DNA of 64,000 nt, taken from positions 915,346-979,345 of the forward strand of contig NZ_LT700212.1 of the NCBI RefSeq assembly GCF_900155435.1, in the 5' to 3' direction. Source of the stretch: Actinomyces provencensis (GTDB taxonomy: Bacteria; Actinomycetota; Actinomycetes; Actinomycetales; Actinomycetaceae). Of this stretch, positions 8,366-16,993 are shown piece after piece. The stretch's first letter is position 1. Each line of letters opens with the position of its first letter. The notes beneath the pieces were generated by a model that was given only the letters and a program-made list of their open reading frames with translations, did no database searches and was not told where the DNA came from. A program made the translations under genes and the position numbers.

Positions 8366-9292
8366 ATGACCACCACGACACACCACGACGACGACCACAG
8401 GGAGCGGGCCGAGGACTTCACCACGGGTGAGGGTCTGCGGACCCTGCTGACCCGGCTGCACGAGGCAGGCGAGAGCGCGTGGGCGTCCGATCCGGCCGCA
8501 CGGGAGCTGATGGCCTATACGGCGGAGAAGTACACCCCGCTGGCGCGCAAGCACGGTCTCGATCCGTGGGAGGCAGCATCGGCCGCGTTCGATGCGATGC
8601 AGTACGCCTCCACCCGGCGCGCGGATGATCCGTGGGCGATGGTCACGCACGGGGTGCGGATCACCTGCATCTTCGAGGAACGCGCCCAGGGACTGCTCTG
8701 CTCGGTCCACCAAGCAAGGCGTCCGCACGTGTCGGCGTTCCACGACCCGGAGCGGTTCGGCGACCGGGACAACCCGCTGACCGACTACCATCCCGCCTTC
8801 CACATCCACGATCGCGCCCCTGGAGACAGCGAGACCGCCGCCGACTCGGACAGCGGCAGTTCTGGCGGCGGTTCGGGGTCGGATCGGGCGTGCATGTCCG
8901 CCGAATCGGCGAGCGAGGATGCCATCGCCTTGCTGTGCCTGCTGGGCTGGGCACTGGAGACGGCACGGGCCTCGGTGGAGCACGTGTGCGGGGCGCTGAT
9001 GCGAGCCGGCACCCGGCAGTCCGCGTATGAGGGGCTGCGGCGGGACCGGCACGCCCGCGTCCTACTGGACCTGCCCGGCCGATCCTGGACCGTGCTGCTG
9101 CGGGCGCTGCTGGGCAACCCGCACCCCGCCTACACCGCGACGAATGCGGGCAAAGGGGTGCTGCTGCGGCTGCTGATCGGCGAGACGCTGCCGGTGCTGC
9201 TGCGCGACGACGACCTGGTGCTCTCCCTGTCCCTGGCCGCCCCCACCCACCATGACCGCGACCGTGATCGTGGCGGGGGTGATGGGGTGTGA
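8366..9292 (+). CDS. Hypothetical element protein, 308 aa
   Basis: Not recognised. Residues 20-110 are helical and include KYTPLARKHGLDPWEAASAA, faintly like the region-2 helices of RNA polymerase sigma factors; this is a resemblance only. Residues 155-185 are a Ser/Gly/Asp low-complexity linker. Residues 190-290 are a second helical unit rich in Leu/Ala/Arg. The ends are His/Asp-rich. It starts 7 bp after the previous gene and its TGA overlaps the GTG of the parB-like gene, so it is part of the same operon. Length and layout suggest two small helical domains joined by a flexible linker. Confidence 0.6.
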   Translation: MTTTTHHDDDHRERAEDFTTGEGLRTLLTRLHEAGESAWASDPAARELMAYTAEKYTPLARKHGLDPWEAASAAFDAMQYASTRRADDPWAMVTHGVRITCIFEERAQGLLCSVHQARRPHVSAFHDPERFGDRDNPLTDYHPAFHIHDRAPGDSETAADSDSGSSGGGSGSDRACMSAESASEDAIALLCLLGWALETARASVEHVCGALMRAGTRQSAYEGLRRDRHARVLLDLPGRSWTVLLRALLGNPHPAYTATNAGKGVLLRLLIGETLPVLLRDDDLVLSLSLAAPTHHDRDRDRGGGDGV

Positions 9293-10314
9293 GTGAGGTG
9301 CAGGCCGGCGGAGTCCAGCTCGACCGGGTGGTGGACTCCATCATCGTCGGGACACGGCACCGCGCCGACCTGGGCGACGTCGACGCCCTGGCCGCCTCCA
9401 TCGAACGCGAGGGCCTGCTGCAACCGCTGACGGTCACCATCGACGGAGTGCTGGTATGCGGGGCGCGGCGGTTGGCGGCGATCAAGCAGCTCCGCTGGCG
9501 CACCGTCAGCGTCTGGGTCCGCTCGGCCCTGTCAGATCGTCTCGGGCAGTTGCTGGGCGAACAGGACGACAACATGCTGCACAAGCCGCTGACCCAGCTC
9601 GAAGCCGCCGGCCTGTACCGGGAACTGAAACAGGAGATGGCCCAAGACGCCGCCCGCCGGCAGGCCGCGACCCGGTTCACCAGCGAGCATCAACCCGGGA
9701 GCAACGGTGGTGGACAATGTCCACCACCGTCAACCGGGCAACTCGGAAAGACCCGCGAGCAGGCCGCCGCCATGATCGGAGGTGGCGCCTCCTACAAGAC
9801 CTTCGAGCGGATCGGCTACCTCGAACGAATCGCCGCCGACCCCGCCCAACCCGAACCCCTGCGCGCGCAAGCCGCCGCGGGACTGGAGCAGATCGAGGCC
9901 GGCGCCCCCGTACACCCCATCTTCCAAGCCGTCCGCGACGCCGCGATCACCGCTCAAAGCGAGCGGGAGGCCGACCTGCACCAGATGGCCGACGAGGCCG
10001 TCGCCCGCGCCACCGCCGCCAAGAAGCAGAAAGGCAAGCAGCCGGCGCCACGTCCGGTGCCGCTGATCGGCGCCGATGGGCAGCCGGTGCGGTATCCGGT
10101 GCGGGCCTTCATCCACACCTGGGGCGAGCTGACCGAGTGGTGGACCCACTACGACCCAGACCAGCTCGCCGCCGAACTGAGCGACGAGCAGATCGAGTCC
10201 TTCCTGAACACCGCCGAAGGCACGAGCCGGTTCGCCGAGGAACTGCGCGCCGCACGCGACCGCCGAGCAGCCGACGACGCCCCATCGGCGCGAGGGCACC
10301 TGCGCGCCCTCTGA
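9289..10314 (+). CDS. ParB-like N-terminal domain protein
   Basis: 341 aa. Residues 10-105 have the ParB/Sulfiredoxin-type fold: DVDALAASIEREGLLQPLTV, then GARRLAAIKQL (about 57-67) with the basic motif that binds CTP in ParB proteins. A long Ala/Gln/Arg-rich helical region follows, ending in a Trp-rich patch (about 270-285). No ParA partner is nearby; the chromosomal parA at 33.7 kb belongs to the core genome. It may centre a nucleoprotein complex at the transfer origin or act as a transcription regulator. A perfect inverted repeat, GTGGACA/TGTCCAC, lies within the gene near 9,709-9,724. Confidence 0.7.
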   Translation: MSEVQAGGVQLDRVVDSIIVGTRHRADLGDVDALAASIEREGLLQPLTVTIDGVLVCGARRLAAIKQLRWRTVSVWVRSALSDRLGQLLGEQDDNMLHKPLTQLEAAGLYRELKQEMAQDAARRQAATRFTSEHQPGSNGGGQCPPPSTGQLGKTREQAAAMIGGGASYKTFERIGYLERIAADPAQPEPLRAQAAAGLEQIEAGAPVHPIFQAVRDAAITAQSEREADLHQMADEAVARATAAKKQKGKQPAPRPVPLIGADGQPVRYPVRAFIHTWGELTEWWTHYDPDQLAAELSDEQIESFLNTAEGTSRFAEELRAARDRRAADDAPSARGHLRAL

Positions 10315-10361
10315 CTCCGTCGCGCTGAGCGCGAGGGAAAGGGTGCGCGCACCTGTCGGGT

Positions 10362-11072
10362 ATGAAGACTCCCTTGGCCTCGTCCGATGCTCGTTCCCGT
10401 CGCCGGTTCATCGCCCTGGTCGCTGCACTGGTGGTGATCGTGGTGCTGGCCGGGGTCGGCGTCTACGGCCTCCTGACCGGACCCCCCACGAGCGATCGCG
10501 ACCCTGACCATGACGGCGGCACGCGGCCGGGACCGGTGGTCACCTCTCCTGGCGACCCGGCCCCAACCGGAACCCCGTCCCTCCCAGCCCTGCCGGAGGT
10601 CGAGGCGTCGGACGACCCGGAGACCTTTGCCCGCAACGTCGCCACGGCGTTGTTCGCGTGGGACACCGCCTCGGGCTTGATGCCGCTGGACTACAGCTCG
10701 GTGGTCCTCGCTGTGGGTGACCCCTCCGGCGCAGAGCAGGCCGGCCTCGCCTCCGATGTCGCCGCCTACCTCCCCTCGCGGGAAGCCTGGCTGGAGCTGC
10801 GCCAGTACGCCACCGCCCAGCACCTGACCATCGAGGACGCCTTCGTCCCCGAGGCGTGGGACACGGCGGTGGAACAGGCCCAACCCAGCCAGCTCGCCGA
10901 AGGCACCACCGCCTACACGATCGAGGGCACCCGCCACCGCGAAGGCGTCTGGAACAACGAGCAGGTGACCTCCGAGCATCCGGTGGCGTTCACCGTCTTC
11001 ATCGTCTGCGCCCCGACGTACGACACCTGCCATCTGCTGCGGCTGTCCCAGCTCGACAACCCCCTGCGATAA
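10362..11072 (+). CDS. VirB8/TcpC-like conjugation protein
   Basis: 236 aa. A cytoplasmic basic N-terminus (SRRRF) leads into one membrane segment (about 17-39). A Pro/Thr/Asp-rich spacer follows to about residue 75. The remaining 160 residues form a compact outer domain with two Cys (CAPTYDTC near 218-225) that may form a disulphide. A type-II bitopic protein with a small outer domain at this place in the operon matches VirB8/TcpC-like scaffold proteins of Gram-positive secretion systems. The family call rests on topology and context, not on a clear sequence motif. Confidence 0.55.
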   Translation: MKTPLASSDARSRRRFIALVAALVVIVVLAGVGVYGLLTGPPTSDRDPDHDGGTRPGPVVTSPGDPAPTGTPSLPALPEVEASDDPETFARNVATALFAWDTASGLMPLDYSSVVLAVGDPSGAEQAGLASDVAAYLPSREAWLELRQYATAQHLTIEDAFVPEAWDTAVEQAQPSQLAEGTTAYTIEGTRHREGVWNNEQVTSEHPVAFTVFIVCAPTYDTCHLLRLSQLDNPLR

Positions 11073-11086
11073 CGGGGTGATCGCTC

Positions 11087-12742
11087 GTGTTGAAGAAGGT
11101 CACGGTCGCCGCGCTGTTCCTGGTGTTCTTCGGACCCGCCCTGGCGTTGCTGTCGGTCGGGGTGCTGATGAACCCCGCCGCCACCGCGACCGTCACCTGC
11201 ACCGTCAACGGAGGGGTCACGGTCGGAGACGTCCCTGACGAGCTGGAAGTCACCACCGCCAACGGCGAGACGTTCACCCTCAACCGGCAACAGCTCACCC
11301 ACGCCGCCACGATCATCGAGACCGGCTCCGGCATCGACGGAGTGACCCGCGACGGCCTCGTCATCGCGTTGATGGCCGCGCTCACCGAATCCACCCTGCG
11401 GATGCTCTCCAACACCTCCGCCTACCCCGAGAGCGCGAACTACCCCAACGACGGCGACGGCTCCGACCACGACTCGTTGGGCCTGTTCCAGATGCGGCCC
11501 CAGTCCGGCTGGGGCACCGTCGCCGAGCTGATGGACCCCGTCTACCAGGCGCAGGCGTTCTTCGGCGGCCCCACCGGACCCAACCACCCGAGCCCGCGGG
11601 GCCTGTTGGACATCCCCGGCTGGGAACAGATGGACAAGGGCGAGGCCGCCCAAGCCGTCGAAGTGTCCGCCTACCCGGACCGGTACCGCAACTACGAGCC
11701 GGTCGCCGAGAACATCCTTGCCACCCTCACCACCACGACAGCCGGCGCCAGCGAGGCGAGTGACGACGGAGTCGTTCCGGTCGCACAGGCAGCCGGGCCG
11801 GAGTCGTCGCGGGTGGTATTCCCGGTCCCGGAGGGCACCTGGGTGCTCACCAGCGAGTACGGGCCGCGGGCGCATCCCATCACCGGACAGGACTCCTTCC
11901 ACACCGGCACCGACTTCGCCGCCCCCGACGGCACCCCGCTCCTCGCCGCCGCCGATGGCGTGGTCACGGTCGCGGAGTTCAGTGGCGGGTACGGCGGGCT
12001 CATCGTCATCGAGCACACCATCTACGGGCAGACCGTCGCCACGGCATACGCGCACATGTGGGAGCACGGCATCCACGTCCAAACCGGCGACACCGTGACC
12101 GCCGGGCAGCACATCGGCGACATCGGCTCCTCGGGCAACTCCACCGGCCCGCACCTGCATTTCGAGGTCCGCCTCGGCGGCACCGATGGTGAGCACACCG
12201 ACCCCGCCGCCTGGCTCAACAGCCATGACGCGGCCGACCTGCCCGAACCCGAGACCGGCACACCCGGCCAGGACTGCGACCCCGACACCGACACTCCCGG
12301 TCAGGCGCCGCAACCGTACGACGGCGACCCGAACCAGATGGTCGACGACCCCACCAGCGACGGCCAGATCACCGCCCGCATGCTCCACCTCTACCAGCAG
12401 ACCATCGCCGCGTTCCCCGACACCTCCTGGGCCTGCTACTCACCCCGCCCCGGCACCAGCTCCGAACACCCCCTCGGACGAGCATGCGACGGCACCTTCG
12501 GCAACGCCATCGGCCAGCACCCCACCCCCGCACAGCGCGAGCTCGGCTGGGACGTCACCAACTGGATGCAGGACCACGCCGAAGCCCTGGGCGTGGAGTA
12601 CCTGATCTGGGACGGCCGCATCTGGTCCCTGGCCCGCGACGCCGAAGGGTGGCGCCCCTACGACGGCGGCGGCATGCACAACCCCGGCGACGTCACCGGC
12701 GGCCACTACGACCACCTGCACGTCACCGTCCGGGCCAACTGA
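11087..12742 (+). CDS. Three-domain cell-wall hydrolase of the transfer apparatus (lysozyme-like, M23, VldE-like)
   Basis: 551 aa. Residues 1-30 are a membrane anchor or signal. Residues 65-150 look like a lysozyme-like transglycosylase domain (ALTESTLRML, then DSLGLFQMRPQSGWG). Residues 245-365 are an M23/LytM peptidase with complete zinc ligands: HTGTD (about 272-276), then GPHLHFEV (about 354-361). Residues 430-551 match the actinobacterial VldE/ARB_07466-like C-terminal domain, with SEHPLGRACDG and the final YDHLHVTV. The protein would open peptidoglycan for the conjugation channel and cut both glycan and peptide. It follows the VirB8-like gene by 14 bp. Domain limits are approximate. Confidence 0.8.
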   Translation: MLKKVTVAALFLVFFGPALALLSVGVLMNPAATATVTCTVNGGVTVGDVPDELEVTTANGETFTLNRQQLTHAATIIETGSGIDGVTRDGLVIALMAALTESTLRMLSNTSAYPESANYPNDGDGSDHDSLGLFQMRPQSGWGTVAELMDPVYQAQAFFGGPTGPNHPSPRGLLDIPGWEQMDKGEAAQAVEVSAYPDRYRNYEPVAENILATLTTTTAGASEASDDGVVPVAQAAGPESSRVVFPVPEGTWVLTSEYGPRAHPITGQDSFHTGTDFAAPDGTPLLAAADGVVTVAEFSGGYGGLIVIEHTIYGQTVATAYAHMWEHGIHVQTGDTVTAGQHIGDIGSSGNSTGPHLHFEVRLGGTDGEHTDPAAWLNSHDAADLPEPETGTPGQDCDPDTDTPGQAPQPYDGDPNQMVDDPTSDGQITARMLHLYQQTIAAFPDTSWACYSPRPGTSSEHPLGRACDGTFGNAIGQHPTPAQRELGWDVTNWMQDHAEALGVEYLIWDGRIWSLARDAEGWRPYDGGGMHNPGDVTGGHYDHLHVTVRAN

Positions 12743-12750
12743 CGGTCGTA

Positions 12751-13482
12751 TCAGTGGGCGCAGCAGTGACCGCTGGGGTGGGCATCGCTGTACTGGTCGT
12801 GAAGGTCCCACCACACATATGGCTCGCCCTGGGGTCGCCCGGCAGGGCTGTCTTCCCAGCTCTCCTGGCGTCCAAGCGGTGTGAGATCCAGCAGGGGGAA
12901 GAGTGGGCCGAGGGTCTCCACGGCTCGTGCGTTGGTGAAGTAGCTGCGGTACACCTGGTCGTGGTCGCGGACGAAGACATTGAACCCGAAGAACTCCGGC
13001 ACGTCGAAGTCCTGCTCGAAGTCGCTGTCGACCATGGTGTACCAGGGCACGCCATGCCAACCCATCCGGGCTCGGTACCGAGCGATGAGGTCTTGCGATG
13101 CGGTCGAGACCATCGCGAACGTCGTGTCGCGTGCGTTCAGATGCGCGGGATGAACCAGGCTGTCGGCCAACAGGGAACATCCCGAGCAGGCCCCCTCGGG
13201 CCAGTTCTCCACATCGGGTGCGTAGAAGAATCGGTACACGATGAGCTGATGGCGGCCCTCGAACATCTCCAGCAGGTCGAGCCGGCCGTCTGGACCTTCG
13301 AAGGAATAGTCGTGGTGCACGCGCGTCATCGGCATGCGGCGGCGTTGGGCCGCCAGCGCATCGCGGGCCGCAGTCAGTTCCTTCTCTTTGAGGAGCAACT
13401 CCTGCAACCGCTGCCGCCACTGGTCTTCATTGACGATCTCGGGCCACGTGATGGGCCCGGATGTGGACGGAGCGTCAACCAT
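12751..13482 (-). CDS. DUF899 family thioredoxin-like protein
   Basis: 243 aa, encoded against the direction of all transfer genes. It opens with EIVNEDQWRQRLQELLLKEK and continues with the family hallmark YRFFYAPDVENWPEGACSGC near residues 83-102. It has the thioredoxin-like fold of DUF899 proteins. The C-terminus ends in His/Cys-rich GHCCAH, possibly metal-binding. The biochemical role of the family is not established. It lies 8 bp from the convergent end of the hydrolase gene and interrupts the transfer operon, which marks it as cargo. Confidence 0.75.
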   Translation of the reverse strand: MVDAPSTSGPITWPEIVNEDQWRQRLQELLLKEKELTAARDALAAQRRRMPMTRVHHDYSFEGPDGRLDLLEMFEGRHQLIVYRFFYAPDVENWPEGACSGCSLLADSLVHPAHLNARDTTFAMVSTASQDLIARYRARMGWHGVPWYTMVDSDFEQDFDVPEFFGFNVFVRDHDQVYRSYFTNARAVETLGPLFPLLDLTPLGRQESWEDSPAGRPQGEPYVWWDLHDQYSDAHPSGHCCAH

Positions 13483-13696
13483 CGGGTCCTCCTCTCAGTA
13501 GCGTCCAGAGTATCTGGGCACAGCGCAACCTGTCCCGGCCACGACACAACCACGTGCGAATTAACCGGCGCACCGTGCATCTGATGACGACCACAGCCGG
13601 CACCTCACTGCCCATGCGGGACACCACCATGCGCACCTGACAGGCATGGATTTCGAACGCTTTGAATACTTGCCTGCGCCGGTTGAGAGCTGAGTC

Positions 13697-13966
13697 GTGA
13701 TGGACGTGTTCCCCGATTTCGAGGGCCTCGGTGGGATCGGTGAGCTGCGCGAGGTCATCGGCGCTCTCCTCACCTTCGTACTCATCATCGCCGTACTCAT
13801 GCTGATCGTGTCGGCGATCATCTGGGCTGTCGCCTCCGCGCACGGCAACCACGCCACCGCTTCCAAAGCTCGCACCGGCATCCTCGTCGCCCTCGGCACC
13901 GCCGCGCTCGCAGGCGGCGGGGTCGCGTGGATGAACTGGCTGATCGCTCTGGGCGACCAGATTTAG
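13697..13966 (+). CDS. Pilin-like DUF6112 membrane protein, copy 1
   Basis: 89 aa (GTG 13697; ATG 13700 is equally possible). A short acidic N-terminus is followed by two membrane segments, near residues 20-45 (LLTFVLIIAVLMLIVSAIIW) and 60-85, separated by a basic loop. Size, two-helix topology and position in the operon match the VirB2/TrbC-like or DUF6112 proteins of actinobacterial elements. A paralogue at 16,635 has the same layout. The two copies are now separated by a 2.6-kb cargo insertion. The structural role (pilin or channel subunit) is inferred. Confidence 0.7.
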   Translation: MMDVFPDFEGLGGIGELREVIGALLTFVLIIAVLMLIVSAIIWAVASAHGNHATASKARTGILVALGTAALAGGGVAWMNWLIALGDQI

Positions 13967-14445
13967 ACATCGCAGGCTCACTACGCTCCGCCATAGAGGA
14001 TGTTCCTAGAACGGGAGCCCTGTCGAGGAAGTGTCGGGAAACGCCGCTGCTGACTCGGATTCAGTGTCTTCTTGCCACTCCGTCCTGATCGCGATGATCA
14101 GTTCCCGGTCAGATCCGAGCTTCTCCATCGCTTTTCTGAATGCCTTGGAACGCGTACTCGCTGTTCCGACGAATCCACGCGAGATGAGTTGAGTGAAGGC
14201 CTTCCGCCCTAGGTACTTCGCATTCCTGTAGGTAACTCGGAAGCCTTCTCGGGGCCCGACTTTGAATGTGGAATCAGTCATGGCTAGTCGTATCCAGTCA
14301 ACGGAGACGTACATGCCTTTAAGCGTCTGTCCGTCGAGTTTACGACCAGCGTCTCCACGCACGAACTTGAACCAGAATGGTGTCTCGAATGCTCGCCAGT
14401 CTGCCGCGCTCTTTGGGATCTCACGACCTCTTGGCATGAGGCCTA

Positions 14446-15614
14446 TAGCGTGAACAGAACGAGTTCTTACAGTTTGTAGGGGAATGTGTTTCCGGTGATG
14501 AATGTTTCGAACGCGTGGCGGGTCTGTTCGAACGTGTCGCGTTGGAGGTTGGAGATCTGGGCCTTGGCTTCTGCCCAGACGTGTTCGATGGGATTGTGGT
14601 CGGGAGCGTAGGGCGGCATGTTGATCAAGTGAATACCGGCCAGCGTCTGGTTGGTGGCGAGTTCATGGCGGAGTTTCTTCGACTTGTGCCAGCCTGCATT
14701 GTCCCACACGATGGTGATCTTGTGGCCCTTGTGGTGGAGTGCGAAACTGGTGAGCGCAGTGATGATGGTGTCACTGTTTTGCCACTCGACTGCTTCCAGG
14801 TGCACGCTACCCGTCTTCTGGTCGAGGAACCCGATGTAGGACTGGGCCTGACGCTGACGGTCGACCTTCAGCTTCGTCTTCTCACCCCGCTTGTACCATG
14901 CCCGCCGCGTGATCGCCTCGTGCTCAAGGCGGACCTCATCTGCTGCCACCACAATCACCTCAGGGTCGGCGAGGTCCTCAGCGAGCTCCGCCTGGATCTC
15001 CCCCATGCGCACCTCAATCACATCGTCGCTGGCCCGGCGCTTGTCGAACGCTTCCACACCATGGAAGGACAAGCCTGCTTGGTGGAGGAGGAACACCAAG
15101 GACGTGTCACTGTCGTAGGTCACCTCGAAGCGGTCACTGACCCACGCGCTCAGTGCAGGCACCGTCCAAAACCCACTCGGCACCAAGTCCGGGGAGGGTG
15201 GTTGGGACAGGACCTCCATGACTTCCTCCCGTTGGGAGACAGTCAGCTTGGAAGCATTCAGGTTCCCCAACTTGAAGTCATGGATGGACGCCAACCGACA
15301 CTCCCCAAAGTCCCTCTTCCACTGATTGACCGTGGAGGGCTGACGTCCGACAATGCGAGCAACGAAATCAATGCCTGCACCTTCGGCGAGCATGAGCATT
15401 GCCTCAGCCTTCTCACGCATCAAGACCGTCGGCCCGTGTCTCTTGTGGTCAAGAAGAATATCCCATTCTTCCACCGTCACCTCAATCTTTCCCATAGCGT
15501 AATTCTACGGGCCCGCTCACACATTTTGGCGTTATCACCAAAGCGTGTCCGGATTACGATCGCGAAATATCGACAGGCAATTCTGAACCATCAGAACTCG
15601 TTCTGTTCCCGCTA
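14446..15614 (-). mobile_element. IS630-family insertion sequence with TA duplication
   Basis: 1,169 bp. The ends are 22-bp terminal inverted repeats differing at one position: the left begins TAGCGTGAACAGAACGAG and the right, read inward, begins TAGCGGGAACAGAACGAG. A TA dinucleotide flanks each side (14,444-14,445 and 15,615-15,616), the target duplication expected of IS630/Tc1-type elements. It holds one transposase gene whose stop codon abuts the left repeat. All parts look intact, so the element may still be active. It splits the nuclease-like gene described separately. Confidence 0.92.
14467..15495 (-). CDS. IS630 family transposase
   Basis: 342 aa, full length for the family. The N-terminal 110 residues contain helix-turn-helix units (VARIVGRQPSTVNQWKRDFG). 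The DDE catalytic triad is visible: first Asp in VIVVAADEVRLEH (about 180-192), second in TIVWDNAGWHKSK (about 270-282), and the Glu in PPYAPDHNPIEHVW (about 304-317). It cuts and pastes the element at TA sites. It is transcribed in the same direction as the gene it interrupts. There is no frameshift or premature stop. Confidence 0.92.
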   Translation of the reverse strand: MGKIEVTVEEWDILLDHKRHGPTVLMREKAEAMLMLAEGAGIDFVARIVGRQPSTVNQWKRDFGECRLASIHDFKLGNLNASKLTVSQREEVMEVLSQPPSPDLVPSGFWTVPALSAWVSDRFEVTYDSDTSLVFLLHQAGLSFHGVEAFDKRRASDDVIEVRMGEIQAELAEDLADPEVIVVAADEVRLEHEAITRRAWYKRGEKTKLKVDRQRQAQSYIGFLDQKTGSVHLEAVEWQNSDTIITALTSFALHHKGHKITIVWDNAGWHKSKKLRHELATNQTLAGIHLINMPPYAPDHNPIEHVWAEAKAQISNLQRDTFEQTRHAFETFITGNTFPYKL

Positions 15615-16634
15615 TAACTGCTTCTCGATCTCATTCTTACGCCGATAGGCCCACTCGTAGGTGCCGCTTCCGTCGCCACTGTCGACGCGTTCGAGCCTCT
15701 TGTACTGGACGAAGGTGAAGGCGTCGTGCGCTTGGTCCCAGTAGAGGAGGTCGACGCCGAGTTCTTCCTCGATGGGCTTCTTGTTGACGGACATGACCAG
15801 TAGCTTCCGCTGTCCGTCTCGGTCCTCGAACACCGCAAGGCTCGCCGCTCGTTGGTTGGCGATGAGCTTGCCATCGAAGCGCTGAATATCAAGCGGCAGC
15901 AGTTCCTCTTCCATATCTCGTTCGTAACCAGCGTTCAGCACGGTGTCGAGGAGAGTCTCTTTCTCCTCCACGCTGGGTGGCTCGCTAAAGGCATCTGCAG
16001 GGAGCGGAACTTCGGCAATCTGCGAAGCCAACAGGACGGCGTCTCGTGCCTCGACTCTCGACTGCTGCACGTCATCATTGAACGTGCGCGGTTCTCTGAA
16101 CACTGAGTCCAGCCAGGGGTCGACCGTCGGATCGAACTGCCTGAGATATTCCAGGAGAGCCCTAGCTGTAGGGCCGTCAAGTCGGCGGGCGTAGAAATGT
16201 TGCGGCATCGACGGTATCGAGACTGCCTGCTCTCGCAACTGCCCGAGATCGAGAGGTGAGAGTAGGCGGAGGATTGGCGACAAGGTCGCACGTAGCGTTC
16301 CGCTCGCAATCCCTGCGACCCCGCGCGTGACAGCCAAACCGATCAGGAACTCCCCGGGGCCGAGTTCTTCATCTCCCTCGCGGACGATGGCGCAGAGGGA
16401 ACCCACAGTCGGCGTGGATTCCTTGTCGAACGCTTCGCTGATCTTCTCGGCACTCAGGTAGCTGATCCGATTCGCGCCCTTCGCGTGCACGACATACATC
16501 ACTAGGGGCTTCACTGTCTTGGCGCTTCCCCTCATCCCCCGATCTTAGGCGGGGCCCTCGGCACGCCGTGGGCATGCGGTGCACCTGGCTGGCAAGTCCG
16601 GCAAGTGCCGGTCCATCAGCAGAAGGAGCCCATC

Positions 16635-16955
16635 GTGTTCGACCTCGCCACCGTCCTCCTCGCCGCACCCGTCGTGGTGCCGATGGACATCAACATCGAC
16701 CCCAACTCTGATGGCCTGCCCGGCATCGCGCAGCTGCGGACCATCGTCGGCGCCGTCATGACGGTCGGCCTCATCCTCTCCGTCCTCGCCCTCATCATCT
16801 CCGCGATCGTGTGGGGCTTCGGCGCCAACTCCTCCAACCCCCACCTCGCGGGCCGGGGGAAGGTCGGCGTCCTCGTCTCCTGCGGCGCCGCCGTCATCTG
16901 CGGGGCGTCGGTGACGCTCATCAACTTCTTCTGGAACGTCGGCCAGCAGGTCTGA
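16635..16955 (+). CDS. Pilin-like DUF6112 membrane protein, copy 2
   Basis: 106 aa from GTG 16635, chosen because AAGGAG lies 7 nt upstream; an internal ATG at 16,683 would give a protein the size of copy 1. After a hydrophobic, possibly cleaved leader (LATVLLAAPVVV) and an Asp/Asn-rich stretch there are two membrane segments (about 38-63 and 77-98), as in the 13,697 copy. The pair shares the pattern AQLRTIVGA/GELREVIGA before helix 1. It directly precedes the VirB6/TrbL-like gene, the usual neighbourhood of VirB2-like subunits. One copy may be pilin and the other a channel protein; this is not resolved. Confidence 0.7.
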   Translation: MFDLATVLLAAPVVVPMDINIDPNSDGLPGIAQLRTIVGAVMTVGLILSVLALIISAIVWGFGANSSNPHLAGRGKVGVLVSCGAAVICGASVTLINFFWNVGQQV

Positions 16956-16993
16956 CCCGCCCACGCGATCGAGCAAGGAAAGCGGGTCTTGTG

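Larger units (their letters stand above)
14006..16535 (-). pseudogene. Putative PD-(D/E)XK nuclease gene split by an IS630 insertion
   Basis: Two open segments, 16,535-15,612 (307 codons) and 14,443-14,006, are one gene cut by the IS at 14,446-15,614. Removing the IS and one TA copy restores an unbroken frame across the junction, reading EIEKQL-GL-MPRGREIPKS, and gives a protein of about 452 aa. The IS end supplies an in-frame TAG just after EIEKQL. Near the end of the first segment, GVDLLYWDQAHDAFTFVQYK contains an Asp and a Q-Y-K motif as in PD-(D/E)XK nucleases. The gene is antisense to the transfer operon and lower in GC, so it is cargo, possibly a defence nuclease. The original function is an inference; no named family was recognised. 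Confidence 0.75.

Noticed and set aside
13982..14443. An independent 143-aa gene at 14,006-14,437
   Set aside because: It is the 3' part of the gene interrupted by IS630; the frame joins exactly to the 5' part once the IS is removed.
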